Below are positions 1 through 7,711 of a stretch of DNA of 9,594 nucleotides, piece by piece (the stretch's first letter is position 1; each line of letters starts with the position of its first letter). The notes under the pieces are model-generated. The model made no database searches. It saw only the letters and a list, made by a program, of their open reading frames with translations, and was not told where the DNA came from. This DNA comes from JBDKTK01 sp964556675. Lineage in GTDB: Bacteria; Desulfobacterota; Syntrophia; Syntrophales; UBA4778. Made by a program: the position numbers and the translations under genes. The stretch is from contig CAZKYN010000125.1 of the NCBI GenBank assembly GCA_964556675.1, positions 1-9,594 of the forward strand. Direction: 5' to 3'.

Positions 1-438
1 AAAAGAGGCGTTTCTATACGGGTCAATGAACTGTGGAAGGAACGCCACAAAAAAAACAATGCCTTTGGGGTTGAGCGACGTGACCAGATACGTATTGAGG
101 AATATTCCCCTTCGGCTGCCCGGCCCTGCAAGGTCCGCCACCTCGACAGGTGAGACCTCCGTCCGGAGCAGCTTCACGCCAAGGTACAACAGATAAATCC
201 CCCCCGTCCACTTGATAATGGAAAACCAGAATGCGGATGCGGCCAGAAGAGCCCCCAGGCCGAGAATCGATAGGACCAGGGCCGTTGAGTCTCCCAGGAC
301 AACGGCAGTGACCAGAGGGAAAGTTGCGCGACGGCCGTGGGCAATTGAGTAGCTGATCACGGTAAGGATGGTCGGACCGGGTATGACCAGCAAGATCGCT
401 GCTGCGGCTACAAATGCCGTCCAGAGTTCGATAGACAA
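1..438 (-). CDS. LysE/RhtB-family amino-acid exporter (3' end beyond window)
   Basis: Inner-membrane exporter of the LysE/RhtB superfamily, whose members export amino acids or their derivatives; the substrate here cannot be read from the sequence. The visible 146 codons start at TTG (436-438). An in-frame TGA lies six codons upstream, no ATG or GTG precedes the conserved region, and AAGGAG sits 6 bases before the TTG, so the start is well supported. Visible hallmarks are a first hydrophobic helix ending in the family motif PGPT (residues 20-23), two further hydrophobic segments (about 38-62 and 66-86), the segment GGIYLLYLG, and the signature SLNPKGIVFF (121-130) followed by FLPQFID (133-139). 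Family members are usually a little over 200 residues, so about 60 C-terminal residues lie outside the window. The gene begins 32 bases after the REC-HD-GYP gene with no terminator between, so co-transcription is plausible. Family assignment is firm; substrate and any link to the signalling genes are not. Confidence 0.9.
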   Translation of the reverse strand, partial: MSIELWTAFVAAAAILLVIPGPTILTVISYSIAHGRRATFPLVTAVVLGDSTALVLSILGLGALLAASAFWFSIIKWTGGIYLLYLGVKLLRTEVSPVEVADLAGPGSRRGIFLNTYLVTSLNPKGIVFFVAFLPQFIDPYRNASF

Positions 439-444
439 GATCAG

Positions 445-450
445 CTCCTT
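445..450 (-). promoter_or_regulatory. Ribosome binding site deciding the TTG start of the LysE/RhtB gene
   Basis: On the minus strand this reads AAGGAG, a strong Shine-Dalgarno core, with a 6-base spacer (CTGATC) before TTG at 438-436. The reading frame is closed by TGA just upstream, and no ATG or GTG is available before the first transmembrane helix. The site therefore fixes the start at a non-ATG codon that simple gene callers may miss. Confidence 0.75.
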
Positions 451-470
451 GTATCAGTACCTGACGCGAT

Positions 471-1448
471 CTAAAATTGAAAACCTTTTTGCAGGATCAA
501 TCTGCAGCACGCATCCACCACGTCCGGGTCAAAGGACCTGCCCTTCTTCTGGATAATTTCCTCAATGGCTGCGTCCATTCCCTGTGAAGGCCGGTAGGGC
601 CGATGCGACGACATCGCATCCACGGTATCGGCAACGGCGATGATCCTGGCTTCCAGGAAAATTTCATCGCCTTTTTTCTGGTGCGGATAACCGGAACCGT
701 CCAGCCGTTCGTGGTGCTGCAGCACAAATTCGGCCACGGGCTGGGGGAATTCGATGTCCTTCAGGATTTCATAGCCGAGCATCGAGTGGCTTTTGACCAT
801 GGTGTATTCCAACTCGCTGAAGTTTCCGGGCTTGGAAAGGATTTCGGCCGGTATGCACACTTTCCCGAGGTCATGTATCAGGGCGGCCATTTTGACGTTG
901 TATACCCGTTCGGCCGGCATGCCCATTTCCCGGGCAATGGCTTCGGAAAGCTTTGCAACCTTCTCCTGGTGTCCTGATGTGTACGGGTCCCTGTTCTCGA
1001 CTACCCGCGCCATGGCCGTAATGACCGCGTCAAGGGTCTTGCGCAGGTTTTCATTGCTCTGCCTCAGGTCGTCTTCCGCTTTCTTGAGGATGGCGGAAAT
1101 CTTTTTCATCACGGAGCTTTCAATATTGGCGAGGTCGATGGGCTTAGTTATGTAATCGCTTGCCCCCAGGTCGAGGGCCTTTCTGATCGTGCCCTCGTCC
1201 GTTATGGCGGAGACCATTATTACCCCGATGAAGGGATCGAGTTTCCTGATTTCGATCAGCGTTTCTATACCGCCCATGACCGGCATGGAAATATCCAGCA
1301 GCACGACATGCGGCCTGTTCTCCTTGACCGTCCTGATTGCCGCCAGGCCGTCCTGGGCCGTGAAGACTTCAAAATTCCGGAAAGTGAAATACTCCTCCAA
1401 GATACTGCAGATCTCGTGCTCGTCGTCTACAACCAGGATTTTTGCCAT
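471..1448 (-). CDS. Response regulator with HD-GYP domain (predicted c-di-GMP phosphodiesterase)
   Basis: Cytoplasmic two-domain regulator of 325 residues. Residues 1-120 are a receiver domain: acidic pair D8/D9, phospho-acceptor D52 in LLDISMP, switch residue S80 and conserved K102 in TKP. A charged, probably helical linker (about 115-140) leads to an HD-GYP domain (about 140-320) with YTSGH (H160), HDLGK (H192, D193, K196), H221, HHERLDGSGYP (245-255) and AVAD (D274). The expected metal-binding and signature residues are all present, so it is predicted to be active in hydrolysing cyclic di-GMP, with phosphorylation of D52 controlling activity. It starts 28 bases after the stop of the CACHE/PAS kinase, which lacks a receiver of its own, so that kinase is the likely phosphodonor. 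A purine-rich tract (minus strand of 1458-1467) precedes the ATG as ribosome binding site. The gene ends with TAG at 473-471. Domain assignment is very secure; the pairing and the effect on lifestyle are inferred. Confidence 0.95.
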   Translation of the reverse strand: MAKILVVDDEHEICSILEEYFTFRNFEVFTAQDGLAAIRTVKENRPHVVLLDISMPVMGGIETLIEIRKLDPFIGVIMVSAITDEGTIRKALDLGASDYITKPIDLANIESSVMKKISAILKKAEDDLRQSNENLRKTLDAVITAMARVVENRDPYTSGHQEKVAKLSEAIAREMGMPAERVYNVKMAALIHDLGKVCIPAEILSKPGNFSELEYTMVKSHSMLGYEILKDIEFPQPVAEFVLQHHERLDGSGYPHQKKGDEIFLEARIIAVADTVDAMSSHRPYRPSQGMDAAIEEIIQKKGRSFDPDVVDACCRLILQKGFQF

Positions 1449-1476
1449 TCCAGGTGACCCTCTCTCTCAACAGAAT

Positions 1477-4293
1477 CTATTCATCACCGGCCGGGAGCTC
1501 GATAAAGAAAGAGGCCCCGCCGTTTTTATTGTTGTCGGCCCATATCCTTCCATTATGGTCCTGGATGATGCCGTAGCAAATCGACAGGCCGAGGCCCGTC
1601 CCCTTTCCCGTTTCCTTAGTGGTAAAGAACGGCTCGAACATTCTGCTGATGTTTTCCGGCTTTATCCCGGAGCCGGTGTCTGAGAAACAGATAAGGACTT
1701 TGTCTCCATCCTCGGATTTCTGCAGGGAAGCGCTGACCTGCAGGCTTTTGCTTTCGGCTTTGGACATGGCATCGATGGCGTTGTTGACGATATTCAGGAA
1801 GACCTGCTCCAGCCGGAACTTGTCGAAGACGATGGGCGGAATGCCTTCCCCGTAGTTGAAATCAAACTGGATCTTTTCCAGTTTAAGCCGCGGCATTATC
1901 AGCGAATTTACGTACTCAATGACTTCCCGGAGGTCGGCTCTCGCCATCTGCTTCTCGCTGATCCGGGAGAACTGGCTCAGGTTCTTGAGGATCTTCGAGA
2001 TGCGTTCGATTTGCGATTTGATGATCTTGTACGATTCCTTTGCCTTGTTCGACAGGGTTTCCGTCAGCTCCAGCATCTGCAGGCGCATGGTGATTATATT
2101 CAGGGGATTGAGGACCTCGTGGGCGACGCCGGCGGACAGGGTCCCGATTGCCGCGAGCTTCTCCGACTGGATCAGCATGTCTTTTGAGTCCTGCAGTTCC
2201 TTGAGCATCATCTTCAATTTCTCTTCGGCCTGCTTGATTTCGGTCACGTCCAGGATGGCGCACCGCATTCCCACTACCTGATCAGATCTGGATATCCGGT
2301 TTGTGAAAATAAGGGCCGGAAACAGACCGCCGTCTTTTTTGACCAGGAGATATTCCGATGCGCCCAGGTTCTCTCCGTCCAGGATCTTTTTTATGTCCTC
2401 GCCGGCCCTGGACCTGTCGGCCTCCAGGATGAACTCGTGATAGTTCAGCTTGCCTTCCCCGCCTCTGCCGAAATAATCATGGAAACTGTTATTAGATGAT
2501 ATGAGGTTTCCGGCAACGTCCACCTCCAGGATGGGTATCGGCAAAAAGTTGACCATTTCCCTGTATTTCTTCTCGCTTTCGAACAGGAGCTGCTCGGCTT
2601 TTTTCCGTTCGGTAATGTCGCGGAAATTGAATTGGACCATTCTCCTGTTGTTTGCATAATAGATATTGCTGATCAGCTCCAGGTCAAGGTGGCCTCCGTC
2701 CCTGGTTTGGACCGGCAGGACCGCCGAAGGGATGTACCCTTCTTTATTCATCTCCCGCAGCATCAGTTCGCTCAAGGACGCAAACGGCGCCACTTCGGTG
2801 ATGTCTTTCCAGAGGTACTCCTCCCGGGGATAGCCCAGCATTTTGACCATGGACAGGTTGACATTCACGATTTCCCTGCGGTCGGCATCGACAATGATTA
2901 TTCCGTCCCGGGCTGATTCGAACAAGGAGCGGTACCGTATCTCGGAGTTCCGCAGTTCCGTTTCCGTCTGCTTGCGCTGAGTAATGTCCCTGATGATCGC
3001 CTGGATAAAGACCCTGTTCTTGACCATGATTGCCCTGGCGCTGATTTCGACCGGCAGGACAGACCTGTTTGCGCATCGGTGGACGGTCTCATACATCTGG
3101 CCGTCTTTCTTGACGAGTTGGCGCATCAGCGACGTCAAATCTATGGAATCGTCGGCGCTCAATTCGTCGAATCCCATGTTGAGCAGCTCCCGCCGGGAGT
3201 ATTGATATATCTGGATGGCCCGGTCATTCGACTCGACTATCTTCCAGTTATCGTCCATCATCAGGATGATGTCATTGGCATTCCTGGTCAGGTATTCGAA
3301 ATGCTTGGCCAGGGCCTCCCTCTCCATTTCCGATTCGTACTGCTTTTTGAAGAACGTGGTCTGCTGATTGCGCCAGACGTAGCCCACCGAGAGCCCTGCC
3401 AGGACCATGAGGAGGCCGAATATGGCGATTACCTGGAAGAATGTTTTCCGTACCGACCAGGATACCTCGCTGGCGTCCATCTTGGCGATCAGGTACCAAT
3501 CGGAGTTTGAAATGGCCTCAATATAGGCAAGCACGTCCTCGTTGCGGTAGTCGACTGCTTCGACAAAACCCTTTCCCACCTTGAAGGTCAGCGCTTCGAG
3601 TGACTTTTTTTCATTAGGAATCAGGGCCTCCCCGGACGCTTCCTTTTTGAACCTCTGGTCGCTCATGTAAACGACAGAGCCGCCCACCTTTCTGACCAGC
3701 ATCGCTTCAGCCGTTTCGCTCGGCCGGGGGAATTTCCGGGAAAGATTGTCGAGAAAATCGTCGACATTGCAGCGCAGTATGAGGACGCACTGCGATATCC
3801 CGCCGTCCGGGAGGGGGACATAGATGTCCAGGACATGCGATCTCTGAATTTTTTCAACATTTATATTGGAAAGGAGGATATTGCCGGTCGTCAATGCCTT
3901 TTGGGCCAGGGATTGGGCGTCGTCGTAGCTCAGGTCAAAGGTCTCGTCCATGCGGGCCCTCACTGCGAAGTTCCGGTCCACGGCGATGATATTCTGATAT
4001 TTATAATATGCCTGGCGGGTTTTTAGATAGGCCTCGAAATCCTTGGCGTTTTTGGACCGGTTGGCAACGGTCGAATCCCTCTGGAACTCCCTGGCGGACA
4101 TCAGCAGTTCCTTGCGCCAGACGGAGACTTCATGCGCCTTGAATTCGCAGATACTCGCCAGCTCCTCGCTGGCGCTCAATCCGGCCTTGGCTTTTGATCT
4201 TTCGTACAGGAAATATCCCAGCGCTGAAAAAATGATCAGGATTACGATTGCAGTGATTTTCCAGGTGAGGGGGCTGATCTTGTTTTCCTGCAT
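1477..4293 (-). CDS. Membrane sensor histidine kinase: double-CACHE-like sensor, three PAS domains, HisKA-HATPase
   Basis: Inner-membrane sensor kinase of 938 residues. A transmembrane helix (about 13-29) is followed by a periplasmic region of about 255 residues and a second helix (about 285-306). The periplasmic part resembles bacterial double-CACHE sensors, with PSETAEAMLVR (191-201), AVDYRNEDVLA (246-256) and SDWYLIAKMD (264-273) in the order usual for such kinases. The cytoplasmic part holds three PAS domains (about 326-440, 448-563, 572-688) separated by helical linkers ending DITQRK, DITERK and DVTEIK. The kinase core follows: H-box AHEVLNPLN with phospho-acceptor H725, N-box NIVNNAIDA (834-842), G1 DTGSGI (872-877), F-box FEPFFTTK (886-893) and G2 GTGLGLS (898-904). 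There is no C-terminal receiver, and the REC-HD-GYP gene lies 28 bases downstream, which fits a cognate pair. The ATG has a poor Shine-Dalgarno sequence, but TAA six codons upstream leaves no other nearby start. The ligand is unknown; CACHE domains of this general kind bind small organic molecules such as amino or carboxylic acids. Confidence 0.95.
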   Translation of the reverse strand: MQENKISPLTWKITAIVILIIFSALGYFLYERSKAKAGLSASEELASICEFKAHEVSVWRKELLMSAREFQRDSTVANRSKNAKDFEAYLKTRQAYYKYQNIIAVDRNFAVRARMDETFDLSYDDAQSLAQKALTTGNILLSNINVEKIQRSHVLDIYVPLPDGGISQCVLILRCNVDDFLDNLSRKFPRPSETAEAMLVRKVGGSVVYMSDQRFKKEASGEALIPNEKKSLEALTFKVGKGFVEAVDYRNEDVLAYIEAISNSDWYLIAKMDASEVSWSVRKTFFQVIAIFGLLMVLAGLSVGYVWRNQQTTFFKKQYESEMEREALAKHFEYLTRNANDIILMMDDNWKIVESNDRAIQIYQYSRRELLNMGFDELSADDSIDLTSLMRQLVKKDGQMYETVHRCANRSVLPVEISARAIMVKNRVFIQAIIRDITQRKQTETELRNSEIRYRSLFESARDGIIIVDADRREIVNVNLSMVKMLGYPREEYLWKDITEVAPFASLSELMLREMNKEGYIPSAVLPVQTRDGGHLDLELISNIYYANNRRMVQFNFRDITERKKAEQLLFESEKKYREMVNFLPIPILEVDVAGNLISSNNSFHDYFGRGGEGKLNYHEFILEADRSRAGEDIKKILDGENLGASEYLLVKKDGGLFPALIFTNRISRSDQVVGMRCAILDVTEIKQAEEKLKMMLKELQDSKDMLIQSEKLAAIGTLSAGVAHEVLNPLNIITMRLQMLELTETLSNKAKESYKIIKSQIERISKILKNLSQFSRISEKQMARADLREVIEYVNSLIMPRLKLEKIQFDFNYGEGIPPIVFDKFRLEQVFLNIVNNAIDAMSKAESKSLQVSASLQKSEDGDKVLICFSDTGSGIKPENISRMFEPFFTTKETGKGTGLGLSICYGIIQDHNGRIWADNNKNGGASFFIELPAGDE

Positions 4294-4501
4294 GAGGCTC
4301 TGCCGTGTTTACGAGTGGAGTTTCCGGTTGCGTTCCATCCGGCGCCAAAGGTTCTCGAACATCTTCACTATACAGATTGTCACCGGACAATAGAGCATGA
4401 TCATTTTGTATGTCAATTAGAAAGTAAGGACAAGCAAACAACCGGCTGATGATTGAGGCGGTCATAAAGCATGGGATGCAGCTCCCCTGCTCCGATTCAA
4501 T
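4294..4501. other. Intergenic region between the two signalling units
   Basis: These 208 bases separate the stop of the hybrid kinase from the start of the CACHE kinase. They hold the promoter candidate and, right after the hybrid kinase stop, a weak hairpin (4474-4493; GGAGCAG pairing with CTGCATCC, one bulged base) that is not followed by a T-tract on the minus strand, so it is not a convincing intrinsic terminator. The stretch from 4380 to 4294 would be the 5' leader of the downstream unit and shows no recognisable riboswitch. Short open frames here do not resemble any known protein. Confidence 0.6.
4387..4416 (-). promoter_or_regulatory. Candidate sigma70-type promoter for the CACHE kinase / HD-GYP / exporter unit
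   Basis: On the minus strand a perfect -35 box TTGACA (4416-4411) is followed after 18 bases by TATTGT (4392-4387), matching four of six consensus -10 bases. The predicted transcript would start near 4380 and carry a leader of about 87 bases before the kinase ATG at 4293. It is the best promoter-like match in the only intergenic gap over 40 bases. The spacer contains the 8-base palindrome ATGATCAT (4397-4404). The long spacer and imperfect -10 make this moderate evidence only. Confidence 0.4.
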
Positions 4502-7500
4502 TCAGGGTTCGACAGCGCGCCCCAGGGCCTTCCTGATTGCCTCGGCCATTTTTCGCATGGACACCGGTTTCATCAGGTATTCGCTTATTCCCAACTGCTT
4601 CGCCGTCTGCTCGGTAATTGCCTCGCTGTAACCGGTGCACATGATGATCGGAATGTCCGGGCGTATATTGAGGAGCTCCGCCGCCAGGTCCTTGCCGGTC
4701 ATTGCGGGCATGGTCATATCCGTGATCACGACATCATAGCGGTGCGGGTCTGCCCGGAAGCTTTCCAGGGCCGACAGGCTGCTGGTTTCAGTCATAATAG
4801 AGTATCCCAGTATCTCCATCATTTCTTTCGCCATCCGGGCGACGTCAGGCTCATCATCCACGAAGAGAACGCGTTCACTGCCCCGGGGGATAGATCCGGC
4901 CTGTTCTGCAATATCCTTTATATTCTCCCCGATTCCGGGGATGTATACTTCGAAGCTGGATCCCTCGCCCGGCATGCTGTGGACCTCGATTGCGCCTTTA
5001 CACTCCTTCACTATTCCGTACACCATGGACAGGCCCAGTCCCGTCCCCTCGCCTTTTTCCTTGGTTGTGAAAAAGGGGTCGAATATCCGGTCAAGATCCG
5101 CCGGCTTGATCCCCGTGCCCGTGTCGAAAACAGTAAGCTTGACATAAGGCCCGGGCTCAACGTCGGCGCTCAATTTGACATTTTCCGGGATAATGCAGTC
5201 ATGCAGGAAAATTCCGAGCACCCCGCCTTTTTCCCGCATGGCGTGGGCGGCATTAGTGCACAGGTTTATCAATACCTGGTGTATCTGGGTCGGGTCGGCC
5301 ATGACGTGCAGGTTGGAGTCGATTTCCTGCTGGATTTCGATTGTGGAGGGGATCGTCGGGCGCAGCAGCTTGAGCGCTTCCTTGGCAATGATGCTGAAGC
5401 TGACGGGCCTTTTCTTCCGGTCCGCCCTGCGGCTGAATGTGAGGATCTGGTTTATAAGGCTTTTCGCGCGGTCCCCGGCCCTGAGCACGTTCAACAGCAG
5501 ATTTGCCGCATCCCCGCTTGCCAGCTTGCTCCTGGCAATTTCCGTGTAGCCGATAATGACGGAAAGGATATTGTTAAAGTCATGGGCAATGCCCCCGGCC
5601 AGGGTGCCGATGGCTTCCATTTTCTGGGCCTGGACAAGGCGGGATTCCAGCAGTTTTCGTTCGGTTATGTCGCTTATGGACTGGATGGCGCCGACTGTTT
5701 TGCCCTCCCGGTCGCGCAATCTTACGGCGGTTATTGAAAGATATCTGCCCATCAAAGGCACATATGTCTCCGCTTTTAAAACCTCGCCTTTTCTCTCCAG
5801 GTTTTCATAATTGCTCTCAACGAGCGGATCGGGCTTCAGGACAATGTCCGCCAGGGTCGGCCGCCTTTCCCTGTAAAAGGGAAGCGAGTATTCGAAAGAA
5901 CCTTTGCCGAGGATGCCGGACGCTGTGATTCCGGTCATCTCCTCCATTGCCCTGTTCCAGGCGATAACGGCGCCTTTCAGGTCTATGGCGAAGGTGGCCT
6001 CGGGGAGAAATTCTATTATGCTTGCCAGTCTTCTCTCGCTCTCCCGCAGTTCATCTTCCGCTCGTTTGCGGTACGTTATATCCCGGAACAGGCCCCGGAA
6101 ACCGGTTGGCTGCCCCGTGGAATCCGCGATGAGATATATGGATACGGCAATGGTCCTGCTGGCGCCGTCTTTGCGGACCACTTCCTGCTCAAACGATCGC
6201 GGCATGCCGGTATCGAATACCCTCCTGTAGATATCGAATACCCGGCGGGCATTCTTCTCATCCATGTATTTTTTATAATGCAGGCCCAGCGTCTCTTCCG
6301 CACCGTATCCGAGGAAGTCCCTTGCAGCCTCGTTGAAAAAAATCAGGCGTCCCGACAGGTCTGTTTCAAAATACCCTTCCGCCATGTTTTCTATAATTGT
6401 GCGATATTTCTCCTCGCTGAGCCTGAGCGCCTCCTCGGCCTGCCTGCGGGCCGTCACATCCCGGACATTCATCACGAATCCCGCGATGACCGGGTCGTCA
6501 AGGAGGTTCATGCCGTAGCCCTCCAGGACCAGCACGGAGCCGTTCTTGTGAAGGACACGGAAACTGTTGAAGATGGAACAGTTCCTGGTGAGCAGGGCCT
6601 TGGCGAAGTCCTCCATCGCCCGGGACCGGTCCTCCTCCAGGATGAACTCATAAGCGCTCCTCCCGATCATCTCATCCGGGCTGTATCCTACAGACCATTG
6701 GGCCGAGGGGGTTACGTACTTTATCAGCCCCTGGAGATCGACAATGAACAGGATGTCGGATGCGCTTTCGGTAAGGGCCCGGTAATACTCCTCGCTTTTA
6801 AGGAGGTCCTCCTCGGCCTGCTTGCGTTCCGTTATATCCTGGTTAATGCAGACCAAGGTCGACGGAGCTCCCTTCGTGTCCCTGACAAAAAGGCCGTCCG
6901 CCCTTATATGCCGGAGCGCGCCGTCCGGCTTGATGATGCGGAACTCTGAATGGACGCGCTCCGCTGTTTTGCCGGAACTTTTGACATCTATGAAAACACC
7001 ATGGACCCGCCCCCGGTCGTCCGGGTGGATATACGACTCCCATGATTCCAAGGCGACCTGGTCGGAAGTCCTCTGCAGCCCATAGATGTCGTACATCCTG
7101 TCATTCCAGATCATTGAGCCCTTTTTGATGTCGAGTTCCCAGATTCCGAAATTTCCGGATTCCAGGGCGAGGGTGAGGCGCCGCTCGTTTGCGGCCATGA
7201 GGTTGTAAGCCGTCCGAACCGCCCGCAGGGGGGAATAGCGAAAATAGATGAATATGAGGATACCGAACAGAATAGAGAACGATCCGATTGCAATTGTCGT
7301 GTTGATTATGGGAACTATGGAGCGTTCGATAACGACAAAAGCGACTAAGTCGCCGCCGTCATAAACGGGATGCCTGTACGTTCGGAATGGGACAGGCACA
7401 TCCTCTCCGGCTTTTGCCGCTACATTGCCGTTGATGTCCTTCAGCAAACGACGGTCTGTGACATTGCCGTCCAGTCTGCGTCCCAGTATTTCCTGAAGCC

Positions 7501-7711
7501 TTGATTCTTCAAACTGCCACTGCCGGGGATTGGCGGCGATGAGGCCCTCGACCTCCTTTGCAGTGAAAGCGATCTCCGAGCGAAGGCTGCCGCCCATCGA
7601 TTCAACGGAGATTGCGAAATAGCCTGCGGGAAGCGACAATGCGACCATTACGCTGATGATGGCCATCAGGACTGAAGCCAGGACGGTTATTGACCGGGCG
7701 CTTTTGATCAT
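4502..7711 (-). CDS. Membrane hybrid histidine kinase: short periplasmic sensor, four PAS domains, HisKA-HATPase, receiver
   Basis: Inner-membrane hybrid kinase of 1069 residues. Two hydrophobic helices (about 8-33 and 135-157) bracket a periplasmic segment of only about 100 residues containing WQFEESRLQEILGRR (65-79). Four PAS domains follow (about 175-296, the first with the IHPDDR motif; 303-424; 431-552; 559-685), joined by linkers such as DITERKQAEEDL. The kinase core has H-box GGIAHDFNN with phospho-acceptor H710, N-box NLCTNAAHAM (816-825), G1 DTGTGI (863-868), FDPFFTTK (877-884) and GTGLGLS (889-895). The C-terminal receiver (about 946-1065) has acidic pair D952/D953, phospho-acceptor D998 in ITDMTMP, T1026 and K1048 in MKP. 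All catalytic residues are intact. Its ATG overlaps the stop of the binding-protein gene (ATGA), with only a weak ribosome binding site, so translation is probably coupled. No HPt or DNA-binding regulator is in view, so the output is unknown. A functional link to the adjacent binding protein is inferred from coupling alone. Confidence 0.96.
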   Translation of the reverse strand: MIKSARSITVLASVLMAIISVMVALSLPAGYFAISVESMGGSLRSEIAFTAKEVEGLIAANPRQWQFEESRLQEILGRRLDGNVTDRRLLKDINGNVAAKAGEDVPVPFRTYRHPVYDGGDLVAFVVIERSIVPIINTTIAIGSFSILFGILIFIYFRYSPLRAVRTAYNLMAANERRLTLALESGNFGIWELDIKKGSMIWNDRMYDIYGLQRTSDQVALESWESYIHPDDRGRVHGVFIDVKSSGKTAERVHSEFRIIKPDGALRHIRADGLFVRDTKGAPSTLVCINQDITERKQAEEDLLKSEEYYRALTESASDILFIVDLQGLIKYVTPSAQWSVGYSPDEMIGRSAYEFILEEDRSRAMEDFAKALLTRNCSIFNSFRVLHKNGSVLVLEGYGMNLLDDPVIAGFVMNVRDVTARRQAEEALRLSEEKYRTIIENMAEGYFETDLSGRLIFFNEAARDFLGYGAEETLGLHYKKYMDEKNARRVFDIYRRVFDTGMPRSFEQEVVRKDGASRTIAVSIYLIADSTGQPTGFRGLFRDITYRKRAEDELRESERRLASIIEFLPEATFAIDLKGAVIAWNRAMEEMTGITASGILGKGSFEYSLPFYRERRPTLADIVLKPDPLVESNYENLERKGEVLKAETYVPLMGRYLSITAVRLRDREGKTVGAIQSISDITERKLLESRLVQAQKMEAIGTLAGGIAHDFNNILSVIIGYTEIARSKLASGDAANLLLNVLRAGDRAKSLINQILTFSRRADRKKRPVSFSIIAKEALKLLRPTIPSTIEIQQEIDSNLHVMADPTQIHQVLINLCTNAAHAMREKGGVLGIFLHDCIIPENVKLSADVEPGPYVKLTVFDTGTGIKPADLDRIFDPFFTTKEKGEGTGLGLSMVYGIVKECKGAIEVHSMPGEGSSFEVYIPGIGENIKDIAEQAGSIPRGSERVLFVDDEPDVARMAKEMMEILGYSIMTETSSLSALESFRADPHRYDVVITDMTMPAMTGKDLAAELLNIRPDIPIIMCTGYSEAITEQTAKQLGISEYLMKPVSMRKMAEAIRKALGRAVEP

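Noticed and set aside
4130..4465. 111-codon minus-strand frame spanning the intergenic region
   Set aside because: It overlaps the kinase N-terminus in another frame; its downstream half is an out-of-frame reading of a real coding sequence and the rest shows no domain or good start context.
4474..4493. Intrinsic terminator after the hybrid kinase
   Set aside because: The stem is short with a bulge, and no run of T follows it on the minus strand.
4742..5737. 331-codon open frame on the plus strand
   Set aside because: It lies wholly antisense to the HisKA/HATPase/receiver region of the hybrid kinase, which has every expected catalytic motif. The plus-strand product has no recognisable domain. 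Long antisense frames are common opposite GC-rich kinase genes.
6425..6830. Similar DNA blocks at several PAS borders as possible repeats
   Set aside because: They encode the conserved helical linkers between PAS domains (D-I/V-T-x-R-K/R-x-A-E-E type), so the similarity is explained by protein conservation and not by a mobile or regulatory repeat.
6278..6949. 223-codon open frame on the plus strand
   Set aside because: Antisense to intact PAS domains of the hybrid kinase; the product resembles no known family and has no convincing ribosome binding site.
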